The position numbers were made by a program, and so were the translations under genes. The notes under the pieces are model-generated. The model was given only the letters and a program-made list of their open reading frames with translations. It made no database searches and was not told the origin of the DNA. Below are positions 1 to 10,038 of a stretch of DNA of 64,000 nucleotides, one piece after another. The stretch comes from Ailurus styani (Eukaryota > Chordata > Mammalia > Carnivora > Ailuridae), in NCBI GenBank assembly GCA_002007465.1, contig LNAC01000346.1, positions 1,696,322 to 1,760,321 of the forward strand. The letters run 5' to 3'. Numbering within the stretch: the stretch's first letter is position 1; each line of letters opens with the position of its first letter.

Positions 1-390
1 AATGCATGTCTGATGAGGGAATTTAAGAGTATTTACTGCCAATCCAGGCTCAAGATTCTTTAACTATTGATAAGAAAAGCCATAAAGACATGAGGTGCTG
101 ACAGTATGAACAACCATCAACCTAGTATATTTCAGAAATCAAAAGATCACAGCTCAACTGATACACTGCAAAACAATTTTATTTTACATATATAGAATTC
201 ACACTGCCCATAGTTCCCTGCGCCTCTTTAGGCCGTAAATACTACCACTGAATACAAGTACATGAAGAGCAAGAACCCAAATACTCTCTTCAGGCTAAGG
301 CCCTCGTGATGATCCCTTAATGGGCAAAATGCTATGACAATGAGTGAAAGTTAAGATTCGGTTTGTTTTAAATTATATGCAAATAATTTG
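1..390. other. unclassified AT-rich DNA
   Basis: I see no recognisable repeat, RNA gene or credible open frame here. It is ordinary single-copy-looking sequence. Confidence 0.4.
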
Positions 391-400
391 TCACAATTTG

Positions 401-655
401 AAAAAAAATTAATATTTTATTTATTTGAGAGAGAGAAAGATAGCAAGAGCGAGCACTAGCCCGGTTGGTGGGGGAGGGAGGGACAGAAGGAGAGGGAGAA
501 GCAGGCTCCTCGCTGAGCACAGAGGGCACCACCCCCCCAACCACCTCACCCCCTGTCATCCTCCTCCCCCAATGAAGTGCTGCTCTATCCCAGGATTCTG
601 GGACCATGACCTGAGCCAAAGGAAGACGCTTAACTGACTGAGCCACCCAGGTGCC
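401..655 (-). mobile_element. Can-SINE (tRNA-derived), minus strand
   Basis: Read on the minus strand it starts with the GGCACCTGGGTGGCTCAGT tRNA-like head and ends in a CT-rich part and an A-rich tail (T-rich at 401-420 on the plus strand). It is flanked by a 7-bp target duplication CAATTTG at 394-400 and 656-662. It is longer than usual because of C-rich expansion in the middle (530-570), and it is diverged, so it is an older copy. The open frames on both strands here are by-products of the SINE. Confidence 0.93.
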
Positions 656-769
656 CAATTTGACACCATTTTAGATCAACTGGAAGAATATACTTTGATC
701 AAAGAAAATGGAAACACGATAGCAGAATAGAATTGGGGTTCACACCTTAGCAAATCTTTAAAGTTCAAA

Positions 770-990
770 TGTAACTTTGATCAAATTCCTGCTTTACCTT
801 TTCCTAGTTGTGTGACCTTTGCCAAGTTGCTTAGTATATATATGTGCCTCTGTTTCTTAATGAAATGTGCAAATAAATTTGACTACTTAATAGCAGTTGG
901 TATAAGAATTAAAGAATATGACAGACTTCATGTGTCCAACTTAGAGTACTCAACTACTCAATAAACTATAGTTTATTATTTATTATATTT
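770..990 (+). mobile_element. MIR SINE fossil, plus strand
   Basis: It shows the MIR order of landmarks: CTAGTTGTGTGACCTTTG at 805-822 (the 'tagctgtgtgacctt' core), then GCCTCTGTTTC, a short AAATGTGCAAATAA spacer, TAAGAATTAAAGAATATG, and a 3' end running into TTTATTATTTATTAT. It is strongly diverged, as expected for this ancient family. Confidence 0.75.
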
Positions 991-2307
991 ATTATTGTTG
1001 TTTTTATTATCATTCTTACAATTACACAGTTATCATTATGAATCAAAATATCCTTATGAAAAATTAAAGCAGATACTTAATTCTTACTCAAAAGAACATC
1101 TCAACATCCACTGTTCCCAAGTAAAATTCCTGCTGTTGTCCCTCTGTAGCCTTAATGTAAAGGATAAAAATTCCACCTAAGTGTTTAATTTATTCCATCA
1201 CATGCAGTATATTTTGTGATTAATTAATCCTGGGGTATCTAACAGGAGGCAGGTGATTATGGCCTAATAGAAGCATAACCCCTAGAAGTATGATTACATT
1301 AAATTAGAATATAACATGAAAATAGATTAAGTTCAATGAGTACTTTTCAAAGTAAATGAAATAAGATGCTTATTGCATCACCAGTCATCATGTCTGAATT
1401 TTATATTGAAATAAAAAGGAAGTACAAGGGCATAATTTAGGACATGTGCCTGCTGAGTCTGAATCCTCTCTGAGTAGCTTATGACAAGTTCCTACCAACT
1501 ACTCCCACACACAGCATATGGACCAGACTGTACTCCTGTTTATCTTTAAGGGAGGTATGGACGCATGGGTGGTGGTGGTTGTTTTGTTTCATTTTTCTGT
1601 TTGGTTTTTAACTGGGTGGTGCGCCATTCCCAACAAATCAAAGTTCTATTTTTAAGGAAGAAGGACAAAATGGATATTGGATAGGCAACACATAGCCCCA
1701 GCTACAGTGGTGAAAATCATAATCAGCAAAATGCAATTAATGCAAAAATTAATTCTATAAAATGAGATAACATAGGAAAGGAAGAGACAAGAGGTATAAT
1801 CCTGAGAGACAACAGTTCTTCTTAGGAACAAAGTGAATAGAAGCAGTACAGAACTTCAATAATTGAATTATCTAGTTCATCAACAGATCATCAATTATTT
1901 TGGATAGAATGAAGTGTTTAAAGTCCTTTAAAAAAATGGCTAATGTAATACATGTCAGATTATAAGGAAATCCAAGAAAACCCAAAATGGAAAAAAAAAT
2001 TATAGCCTCACTACAAGGAGATAACCAAATTTAAAATTTTGTGTATTTTTTCTTATTTTTCTTAGATTTATACATATGTGCATACATGCACACAGTTTAT
2101 AAATAAACTTATTTAATCTTCTGTTCATAAAAATTATAAAACATTTTCCACATTATCACTTTTTTCTAATGATTTTAATAATATAGACAGCATATACAAT
2201 TTGAAAGGGCTAGAAGACACTGTGCATATATAGGAGGATGGAATTTCTTATCAAAAAGCTCTACTGTGAAGAAGATGATGATAACGACCCATGTGACTTA
2301 CTTGCTC
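991..2307. other. unclassified AT-rich DNA
   Basis: This stretch of 1.3 kb has no repeat that I can name and no credible gene. The 61-codon frame at 995-1180 has no recognisable domain and begins in the low-complexity tail of the MIR. Confidence 0.4.
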
Positions 2308-2324
2308 TATAGTCCAAGAATTTC

Positions 2325-2359
2325 TTTTTTTAATTATTATTATGTTCAGTTAGTCAACA
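2325..2359 (-). mobile_element. 35-bp L1 3'-end micro-insertion
   Basis: On the minus strand the insert reads as the extreme L1 3' end (GTTGACTAACTGAAC... then an A/T-rich tail). It is bracketed by a near-perfect target duplication, TATAGTCCAAGAATTTC at 2308-2324 and TATAGTCCAAAATTTC at 2360-2375. Both the duplication and the tail are hallmarks of target-primed reverse transcription, so this looks like a complete, extremely 5'-truncated event and not a remnant. Confidence 0.7.
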
Positions 2360-2407
2360 TATAGTCCAAAATTTCAATGGGGATTTTTATTTTAAAAATC
2401 TTAGCTT

Positions 2408-2603
2408 CTGGGGCACCAGGTGGCTCAGTTGGTACAGGTCATGATTTCAGAGGATCAAGCCCCGTGCCGGGCTCCCTGCTCAGTGGGGAGTTTTCTTCTC
2501 AGTCTTCCTCTGCCTCCTCCTCCCTGCTCAGGCACTGTCTCTGTCTTTCTCTCAAATAAATAAATAAAATCTTAAAAAAATAATAAAAATAAAAATTAAA
2601 AAT
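2408..2603 (+). mobile_element. Can-SINE, plus strand, with internal deletion
   Basis: It carries a GGGGCACCAGGTGGCTCAG head, a CTCCCTGCTCAGTGGGGAG middle, and an AAATAAATAAATAAAATC tail followed by a long A/T-rich run. The target duplication is AAAAATCTTAGCTT at 2394-2407 against AAAAATTCTTAGCTT near 2604-2617. The segment between the A box and CAGGTCATGAT is missing, so the tRNA-like arm is shortened by about 20-25 bases compared with other copies here. Confidence 0.92.
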
Positions 2604-2809
2604 AAAAATTCTTAGCTTTTGTAGGAAATACATTTTTTTCCAACATGTTTATGAGCACTGAGCTCACAAAATAGAAACAAACATACACATATACATGTTA
2701 AGGGAAGAAAAACAAGCTATCCAAACCCAATTTTTCTTATTCCATCTCACATGAACTTTGCTCGTACAGTGTACCTCAGTATTTCTAGTAACTAAGGTTC
2801 AAGTCACAG

Positions 2810-3015
2810 TTTGTGGAGAGGACTCAGAGCAGGCTTCAGCTACTAGATTCCAACAAAACCTACCACGCTCTGTTTCAGACAGGACCCTTGGATTATTTTC
2901 TGTGCTGTTTTCCAAACTATAAAATGAGGATAATAGCTCTTACTTTTCTATTCGATGCTTTGGAGAATTGAATGAGAGGACAATTAAAGAATTGAGATTA
3001 TTGTTCATTATTATT
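2810..3015 (+). mobile_element. MIR SINE fossil, plus strand
   Basis: The sequence follows the MIR 3' half: TTTTCCAAACTATAAAATGAGGATAATAG, then GGAGAATTGAATGAGAGGAC and an ATTGTTCATTATTATTC end. The 5' half is weak, so the left boundary is approximate. Confidence 0.65.
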
Positions 3016-3254
3016 CAGCATCTTTTGGTCTTATGTAATAACAAATTCTATTAAGTCTACCTTGGCAACATCAGTTACCTCCATGTCACACTCTTTGTTT
3101 TCAATACAACTAATCAACTTCACATCTTTATTGTCTTGCATTCCAACCAGCCTTACAATGTCCAGTTTCTCCCTTTTCAGGACAATTAGATTAATTTTCT
3201 TAAAGCAAACCTCTGATAAACTTACTCTGCTACTCAAAAGTTAGCAGATCTAAC

Positions 3255-3705
3255 AAAAATATGCACAGATCTAAAAGAGGAAAACTACAAAACCCTGATG
3301 AACTAACTAACTAAATAAATAGAGATCTATTCCTTGTTCATGAATAAATTAAATATTGTCAAAATGTCAGTTCTTTCCAAATTGATCTATAAATTCATTG
3401 CAACTGCAATAAAAAATCCCATCAATTTGATTTTATAGATATCAACAAAATGATTCTAAAGCTTACATGAAAGGCAAAGATGAAAAATAGCTAACACAAT
3501 ATTGAAGAAGAACAAAGTTGAGAACTGACATTACTCAACTGTAAACTATGGTAATCAAAACAGTGTGGTATAGTGAAAGAACAGACAAACAGATCAATAT
3601 GACAGAATAGAGACCAGAAATAGACTCCCACATATTCAGCCCACTGATCTTTGACAGAGGTATAAAGGCAACATAATGGAGCAAAGATGATCTTACTTTT
3701 ATAAT
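3255..3705 (+). mobile_element. L1 ORF2 fragment, plus strand
   Basis: This 450-bp stretch follows the 3' part of L1 ORF2 (the region after the reverse-transcriptase domain), with recognisable stretches such as GAGGAAAACTACAAAACCCTGATGAA, TCAATTTGATTTTATAGATATC, CTAACACAATATTGAAGAAG and CAGTGTGGTATAGTGAAAGAAC (each quoted from memory of the family pattern). It is full of stops and frameshifts and ends abruptly at about 3705, where unrelated sequence (3706-3905) begins. The open frames on either strand across it are shadows. Confidence 0.8.
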
Positions 3706-4043
3706 AGATGGAGCCAGTAAGGTTCAGAAATGTCAAGGTACTTGCAAACACAACATTTTTATTGGCAAGGAGAAACTGGCACCAAGAATCTCATATTTTG
3801 ACATCCAGTCTAGCGAACTTTCCACTGGTTGTCAGTCTTATTTTTCTATGTGGTCCAACTCAGAGTTGGGTGTTCAATAAAATGGCTTTGTCTCATTTGT
3901 ATTTTTTTTTAATTTTGAGGCATATTTTACTTATATTTTCAAGAATACAAATAAGTTGTTTAATAAATTTGTTGAGTTTTGTAAACAGCACCATAATTGA
4001 GTTTTCATTCATATAAATGGAATCATATTGTATCTGGTCTTTT

Positions 4044-4241
4044 TTTTTTTTAAAGATTTTATTTATTTATTTCACAGAGGGAGAGAGATCACAAGGAGGC
4101 AGAGAGGCAGGCAGAGAGAGAGAGGGGGAAGCAGGCTCCCCGCTGAGCAGGGAGCCCGATGCGGGCCTCGATCCCAGGACCCTGAGATCATGACCTGAGC
4201 CGAAAGCAGAGGCTTTAACCCACTGAGCCACCCAGGCACCC
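4044..4241 (-). mobile_element. young mustelid-type Can-SINE, minus strand
   Basis: It is nearly consensus-like on the minus strand: a TGGCTCAGTGGGTTAAAGCC arm, CATCGGGCTCCCTGCTCAGC, and an (AAATA)-rich tail ending in an A run. A perfect 15-bp target duplication TGTATCTGGTCTTTT lies at 4029-4043 and 4242-4256, splitting the host L1 3' UTR. Low divergence plus the perfect duplication indicate recent insertion. Confidence 0.96.
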
Positions 4242-5130
4242 TGTATCTGGTCTTTTATGACTAAAAATTCCCTGAACATAATGTTTTTGTATTTCATCCA
4301 TATTGTAGCATTTATCAGCAATACGTTCCTCTTTATTGCAACTCATATTCCATTGCATGGATACACAACATTTTGTCTATGTCATCATTAGTTGATGGAC
4401 TTTTAGGTCATTTCCAATTGTGACTATTATATGAGTAATGCTTTTATGAACATTTATGTGGAAGTCTTTTGTGTGGGTATATGTTTTTATTTCTATTAAA
4501 TAGATACCTATACCTAGGAGCAGAATATGCTGGGTTGTAGTGTGAATTTATCTTTAACTTTTAAAAAAACTGGCAAACTGCTTTACAAGTTGACTGAGCA
4601 ATTTTACCTTCCCATCAACAACGTATGAGAGTCCCTGTTTCTCTGATCCTCAACTACATTTGCTATCAACTATCTTTTCTTTTTAATTTTTTTTTAAAAA
4701 ATTGTGATTTTAATTTTAATTTCTCTAATAACTAATGATGTCGGATATATATTTATACACTTGTTGGACAAGTATATATTTTCTTTGGTGACTATTCAAA
4801 TCTTTTGCCTAATTTTTCATTGGAGTTTTTTAATCTTATTATTGAATGGTTTATTCTTTGTTTATTCTAAATACAAGGAGTTTATCAGATCTGTGCTTTT
4901 CAAATACTTTCTTCCAGCTTATTGTTTGTTAGTATGTTTTCATAATGTTTTCTTTTGAAGTAAAAACATTTTTAATTTGATGAGGTCCTATTTATTTATT
5001 TTTATGTATAAAGGTTTTGGTGTTTTACCTTAAGTCTTCGCCTAATTCAAGGTCTTAGATTTCTCTCTTGTGTTTTCTTCTAAGAAATATTCATTGTTTT
5101 ATCCCTTACATGTGAGTTGACAATCCATTT

Positions 5131-5346
5131 TTAAAATTTAATTTTAATTTTTAATTTTTAATTAATTAATTTATTTATTTATTTTAGGGGTGGAGTGGCA
5201 GGGGGAGAGGGAGAGAGAGAATCTTAAGCAGACTCCACCCCCAGTCCAGAGCCTGATGTTGGGCTCTACCTCACAACCTTGAGATCATGACCTGGGCTAA
5301 AATTAAGAGTCAGATGCCTAACCAACTCAACCACCCAGGTGCCCCT
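5131..5346 (-). mobile_element. older Can-SINE, minus strand
   Basis: The minus-strand head GGGGCACCTGGGTGGTTGAG is clear; the 3' tail is an expanded T/A-rich run (TTAATTTTTAATTTTTAATTAA on the plus strand at its left end). The target duplication is AATCCATTT at 5122-5130 and 5349-5357. It is diverged and lies inside the old L1. Confidence 0.9.
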
Positions 5347-5740
5347 ATAATCCATTTGAGTTGTTTTGTTTGTGGTATGAGGCAAAAGTCAAAGTTAATC
5401 TTTTTTGCCTGTGGAGTTCAATTGTTGAAAAACCTGTGCTTTTCTTACTGAATTGCCTTGGCCCCCATACTGAAAAGGGAAGAGTATCCTTGACCATAAA
5501 TGTTAGGGTTTATTTCTGGACTTCCATTCTATTGATCTTTATGTGTATCATTATTCCAAAGGTATCTATATTTATAACTGTATGTATATGTATACATATA
5601 TATCTTATACTATGTACTATATACTATTTGTATATATACATATATTTTTAGTGTAGTATAGATGCCTATATTTCTTTTTCTTGACTGATTTCACTCTCTA
5701 GAACCTCCAGAACAATGTTGAATAGAAGTGGCACAAGTGG

Positions 5741-5875
5741 GGGGATGCCTCGTTAGTTCAGTCGGTTAGGTGTCTGACTCTATCTTAGCTCAGGTCTTGA
5801 TCTCAGGGTCGTGAGTTTAGGCCCTGCCTTGGGCTTCACACTGTGCATGAAGCCTACTTCAAAAAAAAAATAAAT
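5741..5875 (+). mobile_element. short, old Can-SINE variant, plus strand
   Basis: This short copy (about 135 bp) has TAGTTCAGTCGGTTAGGTGTC, GGTCTTGATCTCAGGGTCGTG and an A-run end but lacks the CT-rich part. The 16-bp target duplication GAAGTGGCACAAGTGG (5725-5740) against GAAGTGGTGCAAGTGG (5876-5891) has two mismatches, as expected for an old insertion. It lies in the L1 ORF2 antisense region. Confidence 0.88.
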
Positions 5876-5966
5876 GAAGTGGTGCAAGTGGGCATCTTTG
5901 CCTTTTCTCTGATCTTACTGGAAAAGCATCCAACTTACATAATTATGATGTTAACTGTAGATATTT

Positions 5967-6173
5967 ACTTATTTTTTTAAGAAATTTTATTTATTTATTT
6001 GAGAGAGACAGAGAGAGAGAGAGCACAAGCAGAAGGAGCAGCAGGCAGAGGGAGAAAGGGAAGCAGACTCCCCACTGAGCAAGAAGCCCGATGTAGGGCT
6101 CTATCCCAGGACCCCAAGATCGTGACCTGAGCCGATGGTGGATGTCTAACTGACTGAGCCACCCAGATACCGC
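5967..6173 (-). mobile_element. Can-SINE, minus strand
   Basis: The minus strand carries the tRNA-like head (plus-strand end ACTGAGCCACCCAGATACC) and a GA-rich block at 6001-6050 followed by an A-rich tail. The target duplication AACTGTAGATATTT / AACTGTAGGTCTTT lies at 5953-5966 and 6174-6187. The frame at 5991-6332 on the minus strand is a SINE/L1 chimera, not a gene. Confidence 0.92.
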
Positions 6174-6445
6174 AACTGTAGGTCTTTTATATATGACCTT
6201 CATCAGATTGTGTTTATTGAGATTTTTTTTAATTATAAGTGAGCTTTTTTTCTCTGCATCTACTGCTATAATTACATGATTTTTGTCCTTTAGTCTACTA
6301 ATACAATTTATTACTTTAATTGATTCTTGCATGTTAAACCAACCTTACATTCCTGGAACAAATCCTACATGGTCATAATGTATAAATTTTATATGTTGGT
6401 GGATTTGGCTTGTTAATATTTTATTGTACTTAATAGTTTCTTAAA

Positions 6446-7079
6446 AATTAATCAACTGTTGTTCTTTGAATGTTGCTGTGTATGTTACTAATCTAAATCT
6501 TAGACTGAATTCGCTAGTTAAACAATTTGTTGATAATGAAGAGACACCTTATACTCCAATCATAATGTGGTACAGTAAATATAAAGGGAGACAAACTTCT
6601 GCCATCAATTTAAATTTCACAATATACTCATTATTAGTCCAAGACTGCTGCCATCAGAAAACTGGTAAGACAAGGAATGTGAATTTTCTATCTCATGCAA
6701 CTCAATCTCAAACACCAAACAATTGCCTATGAGTTCTCTTCCATTCTTACAGGTATAGTAAAGCTCATCCTTAACAGACTATATCTTCCACTTTTTTGTC
6801 ATCCACCATCTCATTCATTCCATTAGCTGCTTTCTGGCTACATTATGGCTCCTTTGCTGCCAGTGTCAGTGTCTCCATGCCTATAATTAAGAACTTGTTC
6901 TTTTCTTGGTTTCAATTCTATACCCACTGGTTTATCCTTCCTAACTTAAAATTCTGACTTACTGGAGAGTTTCTATATAATGGTGACCTAAATCATTTCT
7001 CATTTGTCTACTTTTCTTCCCTCCTGAATTAAAGCTGTCTTTGTGATTTTCTTTGTCCCATAGGATGTAGCAGAATTAA
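6446..7079. other. unclassified DNA
   Basis: I cannot place this 0.6 kb. The 88-codon plus frame at 6466-6732 starts in the L1 edge, has no domain, and is treated as chance. Confidence 0.35.
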
Positions 7080-7545
7080 CATTGCTGAAATTTCAGATCC
7101 GATACTTAAAAGGTGTTACAAGGGCGACAGCCTGGCACAGTCAGCAGAGCAGTGTGACTCTTGATCTTGGGATTGTACGTTTCAGTCCCATGTTGGGTAT
7201 AGAAATTACTTAAAGAGAACAAAACCTTAAAAAAAAAAAGAAGAGATGTTACAGATTCCATTCTTGATCCTTTGGAAGCCTGAAACTATCATGCTGTGAA
7301 AAAGCTCAGACTACTAAAGGGTAAGAGTCCATGCGGATGAGAAGTGAGGAAACCCATCTGACAGCCAACACCACTTGCTAGCACTTGGGTCATGTTCAAC
7401 CCTCCAACCCATTCAAGCTTTCCGATAATCACAGCTGTGTGAGTGATCCTAGGTGACATCAGCAAAAAAATGCCAGGACTTCCAATCCATAGCATTATCA
7501 ATAATAATTAAGTCTACAGTTATTTTAAGTCACTAAAGGTTGCAT
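7080..7545 (+). mobile_element. MLT1-type (ERVL-MaLR) LTR, plus strand, split by a SINE
   Basis: The order of motifs fits MLT1 LTRs: GGAAGCCTGAAACTATCATGCTGTG, a CTGACAGCCAACACCACTTGCTAGC block, CTGTGTGAGTGATCCTAG, and the 3' end TTATTTTAAGTCACTAAAGG (the 'ttttaagccactaagt' terminus). The SINE at 7122-7243 splits it. No internal retroviral genes are present. The left boundary is uncertain. Confidence 0.65.
7122..7243 (+). mobile_element. old short Can-SINE (tRNA-Lys-like), plus strand
   Basis: It is the tRNA-rich short form: CAGTCAGCAGAGCAGTGTGA (A-box arm), CTCTTGATCTTGGGATTG, GTTTCAGTCCCATGTTGGG (B-box arm), then ATTACTTAAAG and an A run. The imperfect duplication AGGTGTTACAAG / AGATGTTACAG at 7111-7121 and 7244-7254 flanks it. 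Confidence 0.85.
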
Positions 7546-7948
7546 AGATTTTTTAATATAAAAATACAGAACTGATAGACTAACAATCAAGCTTCTTTAT
7601 CCACCATCCTTTTGTGACTCATCCCAGCATTTTTACTGATATTCATGTGTTTTTTAAAACTAGTATAATCCTCTTTTTTTCTGTGAGCCTCCTCTTTAAC
7701 CTCAGTGTTACAATTTTAAGAATTCTTTCTCCTATTAATCAGTATGTCTTAAAGTTTTTAAGCCTACAGATTCCTCAACATACAGGTTTGTTCTAGCAAT
7801 GTGGAACCATAAATATCCTTTCCTGACCCATCCAATAGAATTACCAATCCCTTGGTTTCTTCTATTTCTCTATTTCTGTATATGATTCTATGGTTGTATT
7901 GTTCATTCCCTACTGAAATTTTAGAGTTTGCTTGTCTAGTTCTCTTTT
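7546..7948. other. unclassified pyrimidine-rich DNA
   Basis: There is no gene. The sequence just before the 7968 SINE has features of a weak L2 3' region that may join the L2 piece at 8186, but I cannot align it firmly. Confidence 0.3.
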
Positions 7949-7967
7949 TTAACTATGTTTACTTCTT

Positions 7968-8169
7968 TTTTTTATTTTTTAAAGATTTTATTTATTTATT
8001 TGACAGAGAGAGACACAGCAAGGGAGGGAACACAAGCAGGGGGAGTGGGAGAGGGAGAAGCAGGTTTCCTGTGGAGCAGGGAGTCCAATATGGGGCTCAC
8101 TCCCAGGGTTCTGGGATCATGACCTGAGCCAAAGACAGATGCTTAATGACTCAGGCACCCAGGTGCCCC
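7968..8169 (-). mobile_element. arctoid-type Can-SINE, minus strand
   Basis: It is of the older type with a CACAAGCAGGGGGAGTGGGAG block (plus strand) characteristic of copies shared with bears and seals. The duplication TTAACTATGTTTACTTCTT / TTAACTATATACTTCTT lies at 7949-7967 and 8170-8186. Confidence 0.93.
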
Positions 8170-8185
8170 TTAACTATATACTTCT

Positions 8186-8320
8186 TATGGTCAGAGATTG
8201 TGTCTTGACATGGGGGTATCCTAAATAACCACACTCTGCCTGGCATGAATCCAAGATTCAGTAAATGTTTAATGAAGTAATGAATGTATAAATGATGTGT
8301 GGATGAAGACAGCGAAAAAA
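8186..8320 (+). mobile_element. L2 LINE 3' end, plus strand
   Basis: The sequence follows the L2 terminus: AGAGATTGTGTCTTGAC, CTCTGCCTGGCATGAA, then CAGTAAATGTTTAATGAAG and degenerate TGAATG/TAAATG repeats. Confidence 0.65.
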
Positions 8321-9815
8321 TGAAGTGAAGGGATGACTGAATGAGTCCCTCATTTAAAATAACTCTTTAATTTGTTAATTCTTTTCCATTACTACTCCTA
8401 TCTCTAGAGACATATACCAAGATATGTGCCATCTTAGTAAGTATTTTCATGTGTTTCCTTTACTTCTCCAAATAGATTTTAATCTTGCACTGTGGAAACA
8501 TAATTAATACTATATTTCCTGGAGCCGCGTTTTCTACCATGAGTCCCTGGTTCCATGTCTTTCATGGTTTTATTCTTAATTTCTGTACCTAATACTCATA
8601 AAGCTGTGGAAAATTTTAATCCACACAGTTAAATATTACTGGTTTTGAAAATTTCTTGATATCTGGCATTACTGGAAACATCACAGCTTGTTACAGAAAA
8701 AGACTAAAAATCTCAGGAATACGTACTAATAACATTATTGTTGGCTAAGACACCTAAATTTAAATTTTGATTGCAACAAGTTTCCCATCCCTATCCATCA
8801 ATGCTAGTGAAGCTTTAACTTTTAAGTAAGAAATTTAGTAACTGCCAAAATTTCACATGTTTTGTTTCTGTTATTGTTAACTCAGTTGAAAACATGGCAG
8901 TTATTTCTGGTCCACAGATACCCTTATTCTGGCCAGGAAAATATATTTCTTTTGCAAAGGGATTCATCACTTGTATTAAAACAAAACAAAACAAAACAAT
9001 TAGAGCATGTCCTCATGGTCATGGGTCAACAGCATCGATGCCACACAGAAATGACAGCAAACTTTATATTTGATTAGGTGTTTCTAAGTTTCTATATCTT
9101 GACTAAGATATACATACATATTTTTTCAAACTAAGCTCTCTGTGTTACTAAGTTTCCACTGTGTGGCATGGAGGACTATATATATAATACATTTCCATAT
9201 ATTTATTTTTATTTTTCAGGGGAGCGAGTTGTCTATGAATGTTTGGTTTACAAAACTAATGTGGTCATTCAAGACCGTCCATATTTTAATTTAATCACTT
9301 CATATTATGTATTTTTCTAGATTATGGAACTGTACTTGTGAGATTAGTTCCATAATTAACAATCCCATTTATTTTACTTGGGGCTGCTGTTTTATTGTTC
9401 TGGTAGAGGCAAATAGCAGTTAGGACAACTATTGCATTTATTACATTGAGTCTCTTGAGATTTACAATATAGTCTTCAAAAATTCTTCAAAATTTAATAA
9501 GAAACCAAAAAAGCTTTATTCTTTGCATAATTGCCAGAAAATTTCCTGTTAAGTAATTTTTATTAGTTTTAGAAATTGTCTGTGCAACTGTTTGATAAAC
9601 AAGTAGATTTGCCAAAGTTTATAATTCAATGAAAATTACCTGGAATGTTACTGATTTTAAGATCTTTTAAAAGTTGTAATCTAACAAAATGTTTTGATGC
9701 AAAAATTAATGCTATGTAATCATCTGCCTCCTATGTACAAGTGTGTGTATGTGTTGAAGAATAGGTGTTGGTTATTAGAAAAAGTGGATGATAAAGAAAC
9801 TTTTACTGAAAGAGT
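8321..9815. other. unclassified AT-rich DNA
   Basis: This is 1.5 kb of AT-rich sequence. I see no gene or firm repeat apart from a short (AAAAC)n run. Confidence 0.35.
8979..8998. repeat. (AAAAC)n short repeat
   Basis: About four AAAAC units in a row. It is the A-rich part of a 71-codon chance frame at 8862-9077. Confidence 0.8.
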
Positions 9816-9832
9816 AAGAAATTACTTTATAG

Positions 9833-10021
9833 GGCGCCTGGGTGGCTCAGTGGGTTAAAGCCTCTGCTTTCGGCTCAGGTCATGATCTCAGCGTCCTGGG
9901 ATCGAGGCCCGCATCGGGCTCTCTGCTCACCAGGGAGCCTGCTTCCTCCTCTCCCTGTCTCTCTGCCTACTTGTAATCTCTCTCTCTGTGTCAAATAAAT
10001 AAATAAAATCTTTTAAAAAAA
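9833..10021 (+). mobile_element. young mustelid-type Can-SINE, plus strand
   Basis: It has the GGCGCCTGGGTGGCTCAGTG head, a GTTAAAGCCTCTGC arm, CTGCCTACTTGTAATCTC and an (AAATA)n A-rich tail. A perfect 17-bp target duplication AAGAAATTACTTTATAG lies at 9816-9832 and 10022-10038. The pair of perfect duplications and near-consensus body indicate a recent event. Confidence 0.97.
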
Positions 10022-10038
10022 AAGAAATTACTTTATAG

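Larger units (their letters stand above)
3910..6445 (-). mobile_element. old L1 (L1M-type) 3' UTR and ORF2, minus strand
   Basis: Going left to right on the plus strand this is the reverse complement of an L1 3' end: the TTGAGGCATATTTTAC tail region, CATATAAATGGAATCATATTG, the 'CATCCATATTGTAGCA' block, CCTAGGAGCAGAATATGCTGG, and then ORF2 in reverse (5347-5560 and 6174-6440, including CAACCTTACATTCCTGG and GGTGGATTTGGCTTG). The coding sense is the minus strand and is destroyed by stops and indels. Four SINEs (4044, 5131, 5741, 5967) have landed inside it, so it is older than all of them. About 5560-5700 is an AT-rich stretch where the alignment with L1 is lost, which suggests an internal deletion. 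Confidence 0.85.

Noticed and set aside
3708..4016. 102-codon plus frame beginning at the L1 edge
   Set aside because: It spans an unclassified spacer and an antisense L1 3' UTR, so no single gene can explain it.
9209..9290. Splice-acceptor-like pyrimidine tract plus CAG followed by a short open frame
   Set aside because: The frame closes after about 24 codons and AT-rich DNA yields many such acceptors by chance.
9833..10021. tRNA-like A and B boxes in the SINEs considered as tRNA genes
   Set aside because: All tRNA-like heads are followed by SINE CT-rich bodies and A tails with target duplications. None folds into a complete tRNA with an intact anticodon arm and acceptor stem.
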